Below are positions 44,808 through 54,429 of a DNA stretch of 64,000 bases, one piece after another. Source of the stretch: M0108 sp937862735. Its GTDB lineage: Bacteria > Pseudomonadota > Gammaproteobacteria > Chromatiales > Chromatiaceae. The stretch is taken from assembly GCA_937862735.1 (NCBI GenBank), contig CALMDH010000330.1, positions 62,001 through 126,000 of the forward strand, written 5' to 3'. The notes beneath the pieces were generated by a model. The model was not told the origin of the DNA, did not search any database, and worked only from the letters and a program-made list of their open reading frames with translations. The first letter of the stretch is position 1, and each line of letters opens with the position of its first letter. Position numbers and translations under genes: made by a program.

Positions 44808-45858
44808 CCTTTAAAGGTTCCGGCGGCAGCCGGCTGGCCAGCTTCGCCGGCCAGGGGGTGTCGGGGTCGAGCCGGACATAAGCGACCCCGGGGAGGCCGG
44901 TCTTGACCAGGGACTCGTAGCGGACGAGGAGCTCCGGGGCGATCTGGACCTTGACGCGAAAGGCCAGTTGCTCGCGCACGCTTTGGGTCTCCACCTGCTT
45001 GGGGGTGAACTGGGCGCGCGGCGCGACGAAGGAGACGCTGGCGGGGATGACATACTCGGGGGCGGCATCCAGCACGATCCGGGCCTCGCCGCCGAGGGGG
45101 ACGCGGCCCGCCGCCGGCGCCGGCAGAAAGATCACCAGATAGACGTCGGTGAGGTCCAGCAGGGTCAGGACCTTGCCGCCGCTCCCCAGGACCTCGCCGG
45201 GCTCCGCCAGCCGATACAGGACCCGTCCGTCGCGCGGGGCGCGCAGGGTGCCATCGGCGATATCGACGGCGATGCGCTCGCTGCTGGCCTGGGCCGCGGC
45301 GATCGCCGCCTCGGCGGCGACGACCTGGATTCGCGCCGCCCGCAGGGCGGCCTCGGCGGTCCGCGCCTTGGTGCGGGCCTGGTCCAACTGGTCCTCGGCG
45401 ACGAACTTGCCCGAACTGGCCAGCCGTTCCAGCCGGGCCAGCTCGCGGCGGGCATAGTCGAGCTCGCTGGCGCGCTGCTCCCCCACCGCCAGGCCCTGCT
45501 CCCGTTCCTGCTCGGCCCGGCGCTGCTCCGCCTCGGCCTGGCGGCGCTGCGCCTCCAGGGCGGCGGTGTCCAGCACCGCCACCACCTGGCCCGCCGTCAC
45601 CCGGTCGCCCTCCCGCACCCGCACCTCCAGCAGCCGCCCGGGGATCTTGGTCGCCACGTCGACCTCGGTGGCCTCCAGACGACCATTGCCCTGGGCAAGG
45701 CCCTCTGGCAGGGCGCGATGGTTCAACAGCCCGAGTAAGGCTTGCGGCAGGGTGACCAGGTCAGCGCCGGCCCGCAGTCCCCATGCCACCACCATGACCG
45801 CGATGAGGACGGAGACCAGGAGGCCCCCCACCCACCACAGGCGGACCTTCGTGCTCAT
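44605..45858 (-). CDS. HlyD-family membrane fusion protein, partner of the RbbA-like transporter
   Basis: The 417-residue protein has an N-terminal membrane anchor (VGGLLVSVLIAVMVVAW), a barrel-sandwich hybrid domain (KIPGRLLEVRVREGDRV and GRVLYRLAEPGEVL), a coiled-coil hairpin rich in Gln, Arg and Glu (about 90-180), and a C-terminal domain with YVIPASVSFVAPRAQFTPKQVET. Its last 70 residues are an unusual Pro/Glu/Ser/Lys tail that overlaps the next gene. It probably links the pump to the outer envelope. The ATG at 45858 lies 10 bases after the previous stop; a TTG at 45864 is possible. Confidence 0.85.
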   Translation of the reverse strand: MSTKVRLWWVGGLLVSVLIAVMVVAWGLRAGADLVTLPQALLGLLNHRALPEGLAQGNGRLEATEVDVATKIPGRLLEVRVREGDRVTAGQVVAVLDTAALEAQRRQAEAEQRRAEQEREQGLAVGEQRASELDYARRELARLERLASSGKFVAEDQLDQARTKARTAEAALRAARIQVVAAEAAIAAAQASSERIAVDIADGTLRAPRDGRVLYRLAEPGEVLGSGGKVLTLLDLTDVYLVIFLPAPAAGRVPLGGEARIVLDAAPEYVIPASVSFVAPRAQFTPKQVETQSVREQLAFRVKVQIAPELLVRYESLVKTGLPGVAYVRLDPDTPWPAKLASRLPPEPLKDAGADHDPGSDIAPGPKAVTASKRAQGLEPDQGATSGPEPESKSKTEHQPEPEPGTIGPVTTRSREP

Positions 45859-45868
45859 CGACAAGAGG

Positions 45869-46876
45869 TCAGTAATATCGATCCAGGGCCGTCAGGAAAT
45901 CCTCCCGGGCGGGCAGCAGGTCCGGCTGGATGGCCAGGGGCAGGGTGACGGCCCGCTGGCCGCGGCCGCCGCGAAATTCCATGAAATCGAGGCGGCGGGC
46001 GGCGGCATTGTCCGGCTCCCGGACGATGTTCATGGCATCGAGGTAGAGGGTGATCGGCTCCACCCACAGATGCTGCCCGGGGTTGGCCAGGACCTCGATC
46101 ACGATCCCCAGATGGGTCTCCAGGGTCTCCTGGTCCGGCCCCAGGGCCTCCAGTTGGGCGGTGACCTCATCCAATTCCTTCATGAGCGTGGCCAGGTCCG
46201 GGTGCCGCGGATCGAGGGCCTTGAAGCCCCAGCCGCCTTGCTCCAGGGCACTGAGCTTGCGCTGCAGCAGATCGCGTTGCCGGGACAGGTCGGCCCGTTC
46301 CAGCTTGACCTCGCTGATGCGGTTCAGGGCCTGGGTGAGGAGAAAGTCGAAGGCCCGGCGCATCAGTTGGCGCCGCCCCTCCTCCTCGCTGAAGTTGGGC
46401 TCCAGAACCCGATGGGCGACGAAGCTGACCACCACCTGGGCCACGTCCCGGCGAATCTGATCGCCCACCAGGTCCATGCCCAGGACATTGCGCTCCACCC
46501 GTTCCGCCATGAGCAGGCCGACCACCCGCCGCGCCACCCGCCCCTCGCCCGTCTCGAGATATTCCCGCAGGCCCTGGTCCCGCCCCAGGATGTCGAACAT
46601 GCTCTCCGCGGAGGCGAACAGGGCGCCCAACCGCGGGTCGGCGCCATGGGCGGCGGCGGTCACCTCCAGGAACCCCGGGATGCCTTTCACCACCTCGATG
46701 ACATGGTCGATGCTGCGCACGATGGGGTCATGGAGCCGCCGGCTGAGACCGGACAATGCCCGCAGCCGGGGATCCGTTCCCTCCACCACCCGCTCGGTCG
46801 CCAGCTCGATCAGGGAGGCCGGATAGCGGCCGCGCTCCTCCCGGCCACCAAAAATCGAATGCAAGAGTTTCAACAT
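45869..46876 (-). CDS. Hypothetical protein, helix-rich
   Basis: The 335-residue soluble protein begins MLKLLHSIFGGREERG. Much of it is helical, with charged heptad-like stretches (RISEVKLERADLSRQRDLLQRKL) and an Asp/Glu/Leu-rich C-terminal domain (ETLEKTHLG-type ETLETHLGIVIEVLAN). It has no signal peptide, Cys motif or nucleotide loop, and I do not recognise the family. It precedes the HlyD-like gene by a few bases on the same strand, so it may be part of the same operon. Confidence 0.6.
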   Translation of the reverse strand: MLKLLHSIFGGREERGRYPASLIELATERVVEGTDPRLRALSGLSRRLHDPIVRSIDHVIEVVKGIPGFLEVTAAAHGADPRLGALFASAESMFDILGRDQGLREYLETGEGRVARRVVGLLMAERVERNVLGMDLVGDQIRRDVAQVVVSFVAHRVLEPNFSEEEGRRQLMRRAFDFLLTQALNRISEVKLERADLSRQRDLLQRKLSALEQGGWGFKALDPRHPDLATLMKELDEVTAQLEALGPDQETLETHLGIVIEVLANPGQHLWVEPITLYLDAMNIVREPDNAAARRLDFMEFRGGRGQRAVTLPLAIQPDLLPAREDFLTALDRYY

Positions 46877-47100
46877 GGGCTTACCGATGTGGGCATCGCA
46901 GGTGATGATGGGACTAGATACCGCCGCTTGGGGACCGGCGACGGCTGGGCCGCCCGCCGGTCCGAGCGCGAATCAGAGACTGGCGAGTGCTACCCTGTCA
47001 ATAGATTCCGCAGATGCGGGGACCGGGGTATTCTTCACCTCCGCCGGCCTGACGGCCGGCAACCCCAGACGGGCAAGCCCCTCACCCAGTCCCCTCGCCC

Positions 47101-48381
47101 ATGAACAGCGTGACGCCAGCCCCTTACCATCCCGGACAATTCATCGACCTCTACCTGCGCCTGGGCAAGCTGCTGTTTCAGCATGGGGCCACGGTGCAAC
47201 GGGTGATCGACAGCGTCCAGGCCCTGAAAAATTACCTCGGCGGTGACGACATCCATGTCCTGATCGAATACGACGGCCTGATGATCACCGACATTCGCGG
47301 CCGGCACTTTCGCACCCGGGTGGAACGGCGCACCAGCTTCGTCACCTTCAATATCGAGGTGCTGATCGCCATCAGCCACCTCATCCGCGGGCTGGAGCGC
47401 GAGCGCCCCAGCCCCGACGACCTCCGCCGGCGCCTGGACGGAATCGCCCATCGCCACTCGCCCCTGAGCGGCTGGACCCAGCACCTGCTGGTGGGCCTGG
47501 TGGCCCTGGCCTTCGGCATCGTCAACGGCGCCGATATGCTGGCCTGCGCCGCCATCCTGCCCGCCGCGGTGCTGCTCAGCCTAGTGAAGAAGGTCCTGCT
47601 GGGGCGGGGCCAGAACCTCTACCTCAGCGTCCTGCTCGCCGGCCTGGCGGGGGTGCTGATCTCCGGTCTGGTCGCCAGCCTGCTGGGCACCACCACCGGG
47701 CTGGTAGCGATCATCGCCGTGCTCTTGCCCCAGGTCCCGGGTTTTCCCCTGATCAATGCCGGATTCGACATCCTGCACAACCACAACACCGTGGCCTGGG
47801 GTCGGCTCGCCTACGCCGGGATGATGATCGCCATCCTCACCCTGGCGGCGAGCGTGCCCCTGCTACTGCTGTTCGACAGCCTGCAAGTGGAGACCGCGCC
47901 CCAGATCGGCTTGTGGCTGGTCCGCCTCGCCGACGGCCTCTTCGCCGGAGTCGCGGCCATGGGCCTGGGCCTGCTGTTCAACGTGCCGGGGCGCTTCATC
48001 CCCCTCCTCGGCCTGGGGGGCATCCTGGCCCGGGGCGTGCGCACCGAGCTGATCGTCCTCGGGGGGCTGGATATCGCCGTGGCCGCCTTTCTGGGGGCGG
48101 CGGCGGTCGCGGTGCTCATGTCCCTGCTCGCCCGCCGCACCCCCCTCCCCTCGGCGGTGTTCGCCCTGATCTGCGTCCTGCCCATGATCCCCGGCTTCCT
48201 GGCCATCGACGGGCTCAACCACCTGTTCCTGCTGACCCAGTTGCCCCCCGCCGCGGTCCCCCCGGAGATGGCCACCCACACCTTGCAGACCCTGCTCAAG
48301 ACGGTCTTCACCATCAGCGCCCTGATCTTTGGCGTCATCTTCCCGATCTTCCTCCTGGAGGGCCGCCGGCCGCGGATTTAG
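47101..48381 (+). CDS. Threonine/serine exporter family protein (ThrE type)
   Basis: The 426-residue protein fuses the two halves of the ThrE family: a soluble/first half (VQRVIDSVQALKNYLGGDDIHVLIEYDGLMIT) and a membrane half of about ten helices from residue 130 onward, including PQVPGFPLINAGFDILHNH and FALICVLPMIPGFLAIDGL. The family exports threonine and serine. Two-subunit versions (YjjP/YjjB) exist; this is the single-chain form. It stands alone after a 224-bp gap. Confidence 0.85.
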   Translation: MNSVTPAPYHPGQFIDLYLRLGKLLFQHGATVQRVIDSVQALKNYLGGDDIHVLIEYDGLMITDIRGRHFRTRVERRTSFVTFNIEVLIAISHLIRGLERERPSPDDLRRRLDGIAHRHSPLSGWTQHLLVGLVALAFGIVNGADMLACAAILPAAVLLSLVKKVLLGRGQNLYLSVLLAGLAGVLISGLVASLLGTTTGLVAIIAVLLPQVPGFPLINAGFDILHNHNTVAWGRLAYAGMMIAILTLAASVPLLLLFDSLQVETAPQIGLWLVRLADGLFAGVAAMGLGLLFNVPGRFIPLLGLGGILARGVRTELIVLGGLDIAVAAFLGAAAVAVLMSLLARRTPLPSAVFALICVLPMIPGFLAIDGLNHLFLLTQLPPAAVPPEMATHTLQTLLKTVFTISALIFGVIFPIFLLEGRRPRI

Positions 48382-48547
48382 GTGCAGGATGGGGTATCCA
48401 GAGCCCCGCGCATCCAATGTGGGTTCCCCGATCCTCTTCGCTATGAGCAAAAACCAGCATGCTTCGGTCAGGTATAGTTGACACCGCTTCCCGCCCAGGG
48501 ACCCTCATCCGCCGCTGGGCCCAACCCTTATCCCGGAGTAGCGGCCC

Positions 48548-51500
48548 ATGAGGCTCCTCTTTCGCATCAGCGGCTTCCTGCCCTTCATCGGCATGATGTT
48601 TCTCAATGCCTTCGTCGACCTGGGCCACAAGATCATCATCCAGAACACCCTGTTCAAGACCTATGACGGCGATGCCCAGATCCTGCTCACCGCCATCGTC
48701 AACGCCCTGATCCTGCTGCCCTTCGTCCTGCTGTTCTCCCCCTCGGGCTACCTCGCCGACCGCTTCGCCAAGCCGCGGGTCATGCGCCTGGCGGCCTGGG
48801 CGGCGGTGGCCATCACCCTGGCCATCACCCTCTGTTACTACCTGGGCTGGTTCTGGCCGGCCTTCGCCATGACCTTCCTGCTTGCCGCCCAGAGCGCCAT
48901 CTACTCCCCGGCCAAGTACGGCTACATCAAGGAACTGGTGGGCAACGAGGCCCTGGCGACGGCCAACGGCTGGGTCCAGGCCACCACCACCACGGCCATC
49001 CTCTTCGGCATCTTCTTCTTCTCGGTGCTGTTCGAGGGCTACCTGAGCGAAGCGGTCTACACCACCCCCGGGGAGGTGATGCACCTCATTGCCCCCCTGG
49101 GGTGGCTGCTGGCCCTGGCCTCCCTGGTGGAGGCATTGCTCGCCTACCGGCTGCCCCAGACCCACCCCGGCGAGGCCCTGACCTTCGACTGGGCCCGCTA
49201 CCGGCGCGGGGCCTACCTGCGCGACAACCTGCTGACGGCCTGGGACAACCGCGTCGTCTGGCTGTCGATCATCGGCCTGTCGGTCTTCTGGTCCATCTCC
49301 CAGGTGATCCTGGCGGTCTTCCCGGCCTTCGCCAAGGACAGCCTGGGGGAGACCAACACGGTGGTGATCCAGGGCATCCTCGCCAGCTCGGGTCTGGGCA
49401 TCATCCTCGGCTCCATCATAGCCGGGCGGGTATCGCGTAATTACATCGAGACCGCCCTCATCCCCCTGGGGGCGGTGGGCATCGCCATCACCCTCTTCCT
49501 GGTGCCGGGGCTGGACTCGACCTGGGCCCACGGCCTCAACTTTTTCCTCATCGGCATCCTCGGCGGCTTCGTCCTGGTGCCCCTCAACGCCCTGATCCAG
49601 TTCAACGCCGGCGAACAGGCCCTGGGACGGGTGCTGGCGGCCAACAACTTCGTCCAGAACCTGTGGATGCTGGCCTTCCTCGGCATCACCATCGCCGCCG
49701 CCGCCCTGGAACTGGGGGACCAGACCCTGATCCTGGGCCTGGCCCTGATCGCCCTGATCGGGGCAGCTTACACCCTCTATCAGTTGCCCCAGTCCCTGAT
49801 CCGCTTCCTCATCCAGCGGCTGGTGGCGACCCGCTTCCGCCTCAAGGTCATCGGCCTGGACCACCTGCCGGCCACCGGCGGGGTCATGCTCCTGGGCAAC
49901 CACATCAGTTGGCTGGACTGGGCCCTGGTGCAGATGGCCTGCCCGCGGCCGGTGCGCTTCGTCATGGAACGGGAGATCTACGCCCGCTGGTACCTCAAAT
50001 GGTTCCTGGACTTCTTCCAGGTGGTGCCCATCTCCCGCGGCAGCAGCCGCCACGCCATCGCCCTCCTGGCGCGGTTGCTGGAGGAGGGTCAGGTGGTCTG
50101 CATCTTCCCCGAGGGCACCATCAGCAAGAACGGCCAGCTCGCCGAGTTCAAGCGCGGCTTCGAGCTCTCGGCGCGCCAGGTGGCCGCGGACCGGGAGGCG
50201 GTCATCGTCCCCTTTTACCTGCGTGGGCTCTGGGGCAGCCTCTTCTCCTATGCCACGGCCCGGCTGCGCCAGAGCCGCGAGGAGGGCCGGCTGCGTTCGG
50301 TAGTGGTGGCCTTCGGCGCCCCCCTGCCCCTGAGCGCCGGGGCCGAGGCGGTCAAGCAGGCAGTCTTCGAGCTGTCGGTCAGCTCCTGGGAGGACTATGT
50401 CCACGGCCTGCCCACCCTGCCCCTGGCCTGGCTACACACCGCCAAGCGCCATCCGGACCGGGTGGCGATCATCGAGTCCAGCGGCACCCGCCTGACCCAC
50501 CGCCGGTTGCTCACCGCCGTCCTGCTTTACGCCCGCCGCCTCCGCCGCCTGGCCCCGGAGGCGGCGGTCGGCATCCTCCTGCCCGCCAGCGGCGCCTGCG
50601 CCATCGCCAACCTGGCCGGGCTGCTGACCGGCAAGCGGGTGGTGAACCTCAACTACACCGCCAGCCCCGAGGCCCTGGGCGCCGCCATCGCCAGCGCTGG
50701 CATCCGCCATGTCATCACCGCGGACCGCTTCCTCACCCGGCTGGCGGCCCGGGGCATCGATGTCCGCGCCATGTTGGGCGCGGCCACCGCCCCGGCGAAC
50801 GGCACCCCCGCGGAACTGGCGGCGGTCATGAGCCAAGCCGGGACCTCGGCCGGGGTCGAACTCCACGCCATGGAGGACCTGCGCGGAGGAATCGGCAAGG
50901 TCGAGGGCCTGCTGACCCTGCTCCTGGCCAGCCTGCTGCCGGCCCGCGCCCTCCTCACCCTCTGGGGCCGCCACACCCACCCGGAGGACACCGCCGTCAT
51001 CCTCTTCTCCAGCGGCAGCGAGGGCAGGCCCAAGGGGGTGGAACTGACCCACCGCAACCTCATGGCCAACAGCCGGCAGATCGCCGACCTGCTCAACACC
51101 CGGGAGGACGACATCCTGCTGGCCAACCTGCCACCCTTCCACGCCTTCGGCCTCACCGTCACCACCTTCCTGCCCCTGGTAGAGGGCATCCCGATGGTCT
51201 GCCACCCGGACCCCACCGACGCCCTGGGCAGCGCCAAGGCCATCGCCTGCTACCGTGCCACGGTTCTGTTCGGCACCTCGACCTTCCTGCGGCTCTATAC
51301 CCGCAACCGCAAGGTCCACCCCCTGATGCTGGCCCCCCTGCGCCTGGTGGTGGCCGGCGCCGAACGTCTGGCCCCGGAGGTGCGCGAGGCCTTCAGCCTC
51401 AAGTTCCAGAAGACCCTCTACGAGGGATACGGCGCCACCGAGACCACCCCGGTGGCCAGCGTCAACGTCCCGGACACCCTGGACACCGACGACTGGAAGA

Positions 51501-52075
51501 TCCAGACCGCCTCCCGGCCCGGCACCGTGGGTATGCCCCTGCCCGGCACCAGCTTCCGCATCGTCGACCCGGACACCCTGGCCGCCTTGCCCCCGGGGGA
51601 GGACGGGCTCATCCTCATCGGCGGCGTCCAGGTCATGAAGGGCTATCTGAACGACCCGGAGAAGACCGCGGCGGTCATCGTCGAACTGGATGGCAAGCGC
51701 TGGTATCGGACGGGCGATAAGGGCCACCTGGACGTGGATGGCTTCCTGACCATCGTCGATCGCTATTCCCGCTTCGCCAAGATCGGCGGCGAGATGATCA
51801 GCCTGACGGCGGTGGAGGAGCAGGTGCGCCGGGTCCTGGCCCAGCCGGAACTGGAACTGGCGGCGGTCAACCTGCCCGACGCCCAGAAGGGGGAGCGCAT
51901 CCTGCTGCTGGTGGCGGCGGACCTCGACGGGGACGAGCTGCGCCGCGCCCTGCTGGCCGCCGGGGCCAACCCCCTCAGCATCCCCGCCGAGGTACGTCAG
52001 GTAGCGGCCATCCCCAAGCTCGGCAGTGGCAAGACCGACTTTGGCGCTGTCAAGCGGCTGGCCGTTGAGTTGTAA
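48548..52075 (+). CDS. LplT-Aas fusion: lysophospholipid transporter plus 2-acyl-GPE acyltransferase/acyl-ACP synthetase
   Basis: The 1175-residue protein has three parts. Residues 1-420 are a 12-helix MFS transporter like LplT (LNAFVDLGHKIIIQNTL). Residues 430-620 are an acyltransferase with the NHISWLD motif (His452, Asp457) and FPEGTIS. Residues 640-1170 are an AMP-binding domain with SSGSEGRPKG (from Ser821) and YEGYGATETTP. Together they flip lysophosphatidylethanolamine inward and re-acylate it. In E. coli this is two proteins; a single chain occurs in several bacteria. GGAG lies ten bases before the ATG. Confidence 0.92.
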   Translation: MRLLFRISGFLPFIGMMFLNAFVDLGHKIIIQNTLFKTYDGDAQILLTAIVNALILLPFVLLFSPSGYLADRFAKPRVMRLAAWAAVAITLAITLCYYLGWFWPAFAMTFLLAAQSAIYSPAKYGYIKELVGNEALATANGWVQATTTTAILFGIFFFSVLFEGYLSEAVYTTPGEVMHLIAPLGWLLALASLVEALLAYRLPQTHPGEALTFDWARYRRGAYLRDNLLTAWDNRVVWLSIIGLSVFWSISQVILAVFPAFAKDSLGETNTVVIQGILASSGLGIILGSIIAGRVSRNYIETALIPLGAVGIAITLFLVPGLDSTWAHGLNFFLIGILGGFVLVPLNALIQFNAGEQALGRVLAANNFVQNLWMLAFLGITIAAAALELGDQTLILGLALIALIGAAYTLYQLPQSLIRFLIQRLVATRFRLKVIGLDHLPATGGVMLLGNHISWLDWALVQMACPRPVRFVMEREIYARWYLKWFLDFFQVVPISRGSSRHAIALLARLLEEGQVVCIFPEGTISKNGQLAEFKRGFELSARQVAADREAVIVPFYLRGLWGSLFSYATARLRQSREEGRLRSVVVAFGAPLPLSAGAEAVKQAVFELSVSSWEDYVHGLPTLPLAWLHTAKRHPDRVAIIESSGTRLTHRRLLTAVLLYARRLRRLAPEAAVGILLPASGACAIANLAGLLTGKRVVNLNYTASPEALGAAIASAGIRHVITADRFLTRLAARGIDVRAMLGAATAPANGTPAELAAVMSQAGTSAGVELHAMEDLRGGIGKVEGLLTLLLASLLPARALLTLWGRHTHPEDTAVILFSSGSEGRPKGVELTHRNLMANSRQIADLLNTREDDILLANLPPFHAFGLTVTTFLPLVEGIPMVCHPDPTDALGSAKAIACYRATVLFGTSTFLRLYTRNRKVHPLMLAPLRLVVAGAERLAPEVREAFSLKFQKTLYEGYGATETTPVASVNVPDTLDTDDWKIQTASRPGTVGMPLPGTSFRIVDPDTLAALPPGEDGLILIGGVQVMKGYLNDPEKTAAVIVELDGKRWYRTGDKGHLDVDGFLTIVDRYSRFAKIGGEMISLTAVEEQVRRVLAQPELELAAVNLPDAQKGERILLLVAADLDGDELRRALLAAGANPLSIPAEVRQVAAIPKLGSGKTDFGAVKRLAVEL

Positions 52076-52208
52076 GCCCTTGATGGCAAAAGTCCGCTGA
52101 TCTCTTTCGCCCAAGATTCTCGATATTTCCCCGCTTGCCACTCCTTTCGCCCGCCCCTTCGGCATAGACTGGAATCAGGAACCCAAGCAGCGAGAGAGAC
52201 CTTTTGGC

Positions 52209-53594
52209 ATGACCCCCACGCCCCTGCTTTCTGATTCGGCGACGACCACTCAGGAGTCCACCACAGCGGCGGCCCGCGCCCCGACCTCCCCCAGGCAGAC
52301 CGCGGCTCCGGCGACGACCACGCCTCCCCCAGCCGAAACCAGTGGCGGCCTGGACCTCGCGGACCCCCCCCGCCGGCGCTGGGTCCGCTACCTGCTGGCG
52401 GCGCTGGTGCTGCTGGCCCTGGGGGCTGCCGCCCGGTTCTGGCTCGCGGAGTCTACTCCGGAGGGGCCACGCTACAAGACCGTTACCGTCGAGCGTGGCG
52501 ACCTCGTCGTCAAGGTCACCGCCACCGGCCAGTTGCAGCCGGTAACCCAGGTCGACGTGGGGACCGAGGTCTCCGGCACCATCGACGAGGTCCTGGTGGA
52601 TTTTAACGACCGGGTGACCAAGGGGCAGGTGCTGGCCCGACTTGACCCGGATACCTTTCAGGCCAAAAAGCGGCAGGCCGAGGCGGCCCTGACCCTGGCC
52701 CTGGCGGGGGTCAAGGAGGCGGAGGCCACCGCCATCGAGACCGCCAACAAGCTGCGCCGCGTCCAGGACCTGATCGCCAAGCGCATGTCTTCCCAGGAGG
52801 AACTGGATACCGCCGCCGGCGCCGCCCGTCGCGCCGAGGCCGCCCTGGCGGTGGCCAAGGCCAAGGTCGAGCAAGCCCAGGCCCAGCTCGACGCCGACAG
52901 TCGCACCCTGGTCAAGTCCGAGATCCGCTCCCCCATCGACGGCACCGTCCTCAAGCGCCAGGTGGAACCGGGTCAGACGGTGGCGGCCTCCCTTCAGACC
53001 CCGGTGCTCTTCACCCTGGCGGAGGACTTGACCCAGATGGAGCTCAACGTCGCCGTGGACGAGGCCGACGTGGGCCAGGTGGCGGCGGGGCTCAAGGCCG
53101 AGTTCACCGTCGACGCCTATCCTAACCGGCGCTTTCCCGCCACCATTACCCAGGTCCGCTATGCCCCGGAGACCGTCAACGGGGTGGTGACCTACGCCGC
53201 CCTCCTCTCCCTGGAGAACGACGACCTGTCCCTGCGCCCGGGCATGACCGCCACCGCCGAGATCCTGGCGCGGGAGGTCGACGATGTCCTCCTGGTGCCC
53301 AACACCGCCCTGCGCTTCAGCCCGCCGAACGCCAACAAGACCGCCAAGGCCGACAACGGCGGCCTGGTTGGGATGTTACTGCCCCGTCGCGCGCCCTCCA
53401 GCCGCACCGCCACCACCAAGGAACCCAAGTCTGGCAAGGGCGCCCGGGTCTGGGTGCTGCGCGAGGGCCAGCCGGTGGCGGTCCCGGTCGCGACCGGCGC
53501 CACCGATGGCAACCTCACCGAGATCCTGTCCGGTGACCTGGAGCCCGGGACTGAGGTGCTGGTGGAGATGGAACGGGGCGGGGCCAAGTCATGA
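52209..53594 (+). CDS. macA: MacA-type periplasmic adaptor
   Basis: The 461-residue protein has an N-terminal cytoplasmic Thr/Ala/Pro-rich leader (about 55 residues, longer than usual), one membrane helix (WVRYLLAALVLLALGAAARF), a lipoyl-like half (VERGDLVVKVTATGQLQP and IRSPIDGTVLKRQVEPGQTV), a coiled-coil hairpin (110-210) and a beta-barrel region. It belongs to the MacA group, which joins MacB to an outer-membrane channel. Its stop overlaps the ATPase gene by 4 bases. Confidence 0.88.
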   Translation: MTPTPLLSDSATTTQESTTAAARAPTSPRQTAAPATTTPPPAETSGGLDLADPPRRRWVRYLLAALVLLALGAAARFWLAESTPEGPRYKTVTVERGDLVVKVTATGQLQPVTQVDVGTEVSGTIDEVLVDFNDRVTKGQVLARLDPDTFQAKKRQAEAALTLALAGVKEAEATAIETANKLRRVQDLIAKRMSSQEELDTAAGAARRAEAALAVAKAKVEQAQAQLDADSRTLVKSEIRSPIDGTVLKRQVEPGQTVAASLQTPVLFTLAEDLTQMELNVAVDEADVGQVAAGLKAEFTVDAYPNRRFPATITQVRYAPETVNGVVTYAALLSLENDDLSLRPGMTATAEILAREVDDVLLVPNTALRFSPPNANKTAKADNGGLVGMLLPRRAPSSRTATTKEPKSGKGARVWVLREGQPVAVPVATGATDGNLTEILSGDLEPGTEVLVEMERGGAKS

Positions 53595-54424
53595 CCGCGG
53601 AGACACGGGTGACGCCCTCTCCAGCGGATGAGGCGGCCACGGCCACGCCGGTAAGCATTTCTCAGGTGGAGGCAGTTGATCCGAAGGCATCAACGCTGAG
53701 CCCTGAGCGAGCGTCGCCTGACCCCAGCGGGCCAACCCCAATCCCGGCGGCCCCCATCCTGGTGGAATTTCGCCAGGTGACCAAGGTCTACGGCCGGGGC
53801 GTGGCGGCCATGCGCGCCCTGGATGGCGTGGACCTGCGCATCCGCGCCGGGGAGTTCGTCGCCGTCATGGGCCCCAGCGGCTCCGGCAAGTCCACCGCCA
53901 TGAACATCCTCGGCTGCCTGGACACCCCCAGCGGCGGCTCCTACCTGTTCCAGGGCACCCCTGTCGAGTCCCTCAGCCGCGACCAGCGCGCCCGTCTGCG
54001 GCGCACCTACCTGGGCTTCGTCTTCCAGGGCTTCAACCTCCTCAACCGCACCTCGGCCCTGGAAAACGTGGAACTGCCGCTGATCTATCGCCACGTCCCC
54101 GCCGCCGCGCGCCGCGCCCGCGCCCGGGCCGCCCTCGGCCTGGTGGGTCTCGCCGGCTGGGAGGACCATACCCCCGGCGAACTCTCCGGTGGTCAACAAC
54201 AGCGGGTCGCCATCGCCCGCGCCATCGTCACCCAGCCCAGCCTGCTGCTGGCGGACGAACCCACCGGCAACCTCGACAGCGCCCGCGGCCACGAGATCAT
54301 GGCCCTGCTCACCGGGCTCAACCGGGACCAGGCCATCACCATCCTCATGGTCACCCACGAGCCGGAGATGGCCGCCTACGCCCACCGGGTCATCCACTTC
54401 CGCGACGGCCGGGTGACGGAGTAA
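53591..54424 (+). CDS. MacB-type ABC transporter ATPase
   Basis: The 277-residue protein has Walker A GPSGSGKST, signature LSGGQQQRVAIARAI and Walker B LLLADEPTGNLD. The first 55 residues are a disordered Ser/Thr/Pro leader. In E. coli the ATPase and permease are one MacB protein; here they are split into two adjacent genes, with six bases separating this one from the permease gene. Confidence 0.9.
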   Translation: MTAETRVTPSPADEAATATPVSISQVEAVDPKASTLSPERASPDPSGPTPIPAAPILVEFRQVTKVYGRGVAAMRALDGVDLRIRAGEFVAVMGPSGSGKSTAMNILGCLDTPSGGSYLFQGTPVESLSRDQRARLRRTYLGFVFQGFNLLNRTSALENVELPLIYRHVPAAARRARARAALGLVGLAGWEDHTPGELSGGQQQRVAIARAIVTQPSLLLADEPTGNLDSARGHEIMALLTGLNRDQAITILMVTHEPEMAAYAHRVIHFRDGRVTE

Positions 54425-54429
54425 CGCCC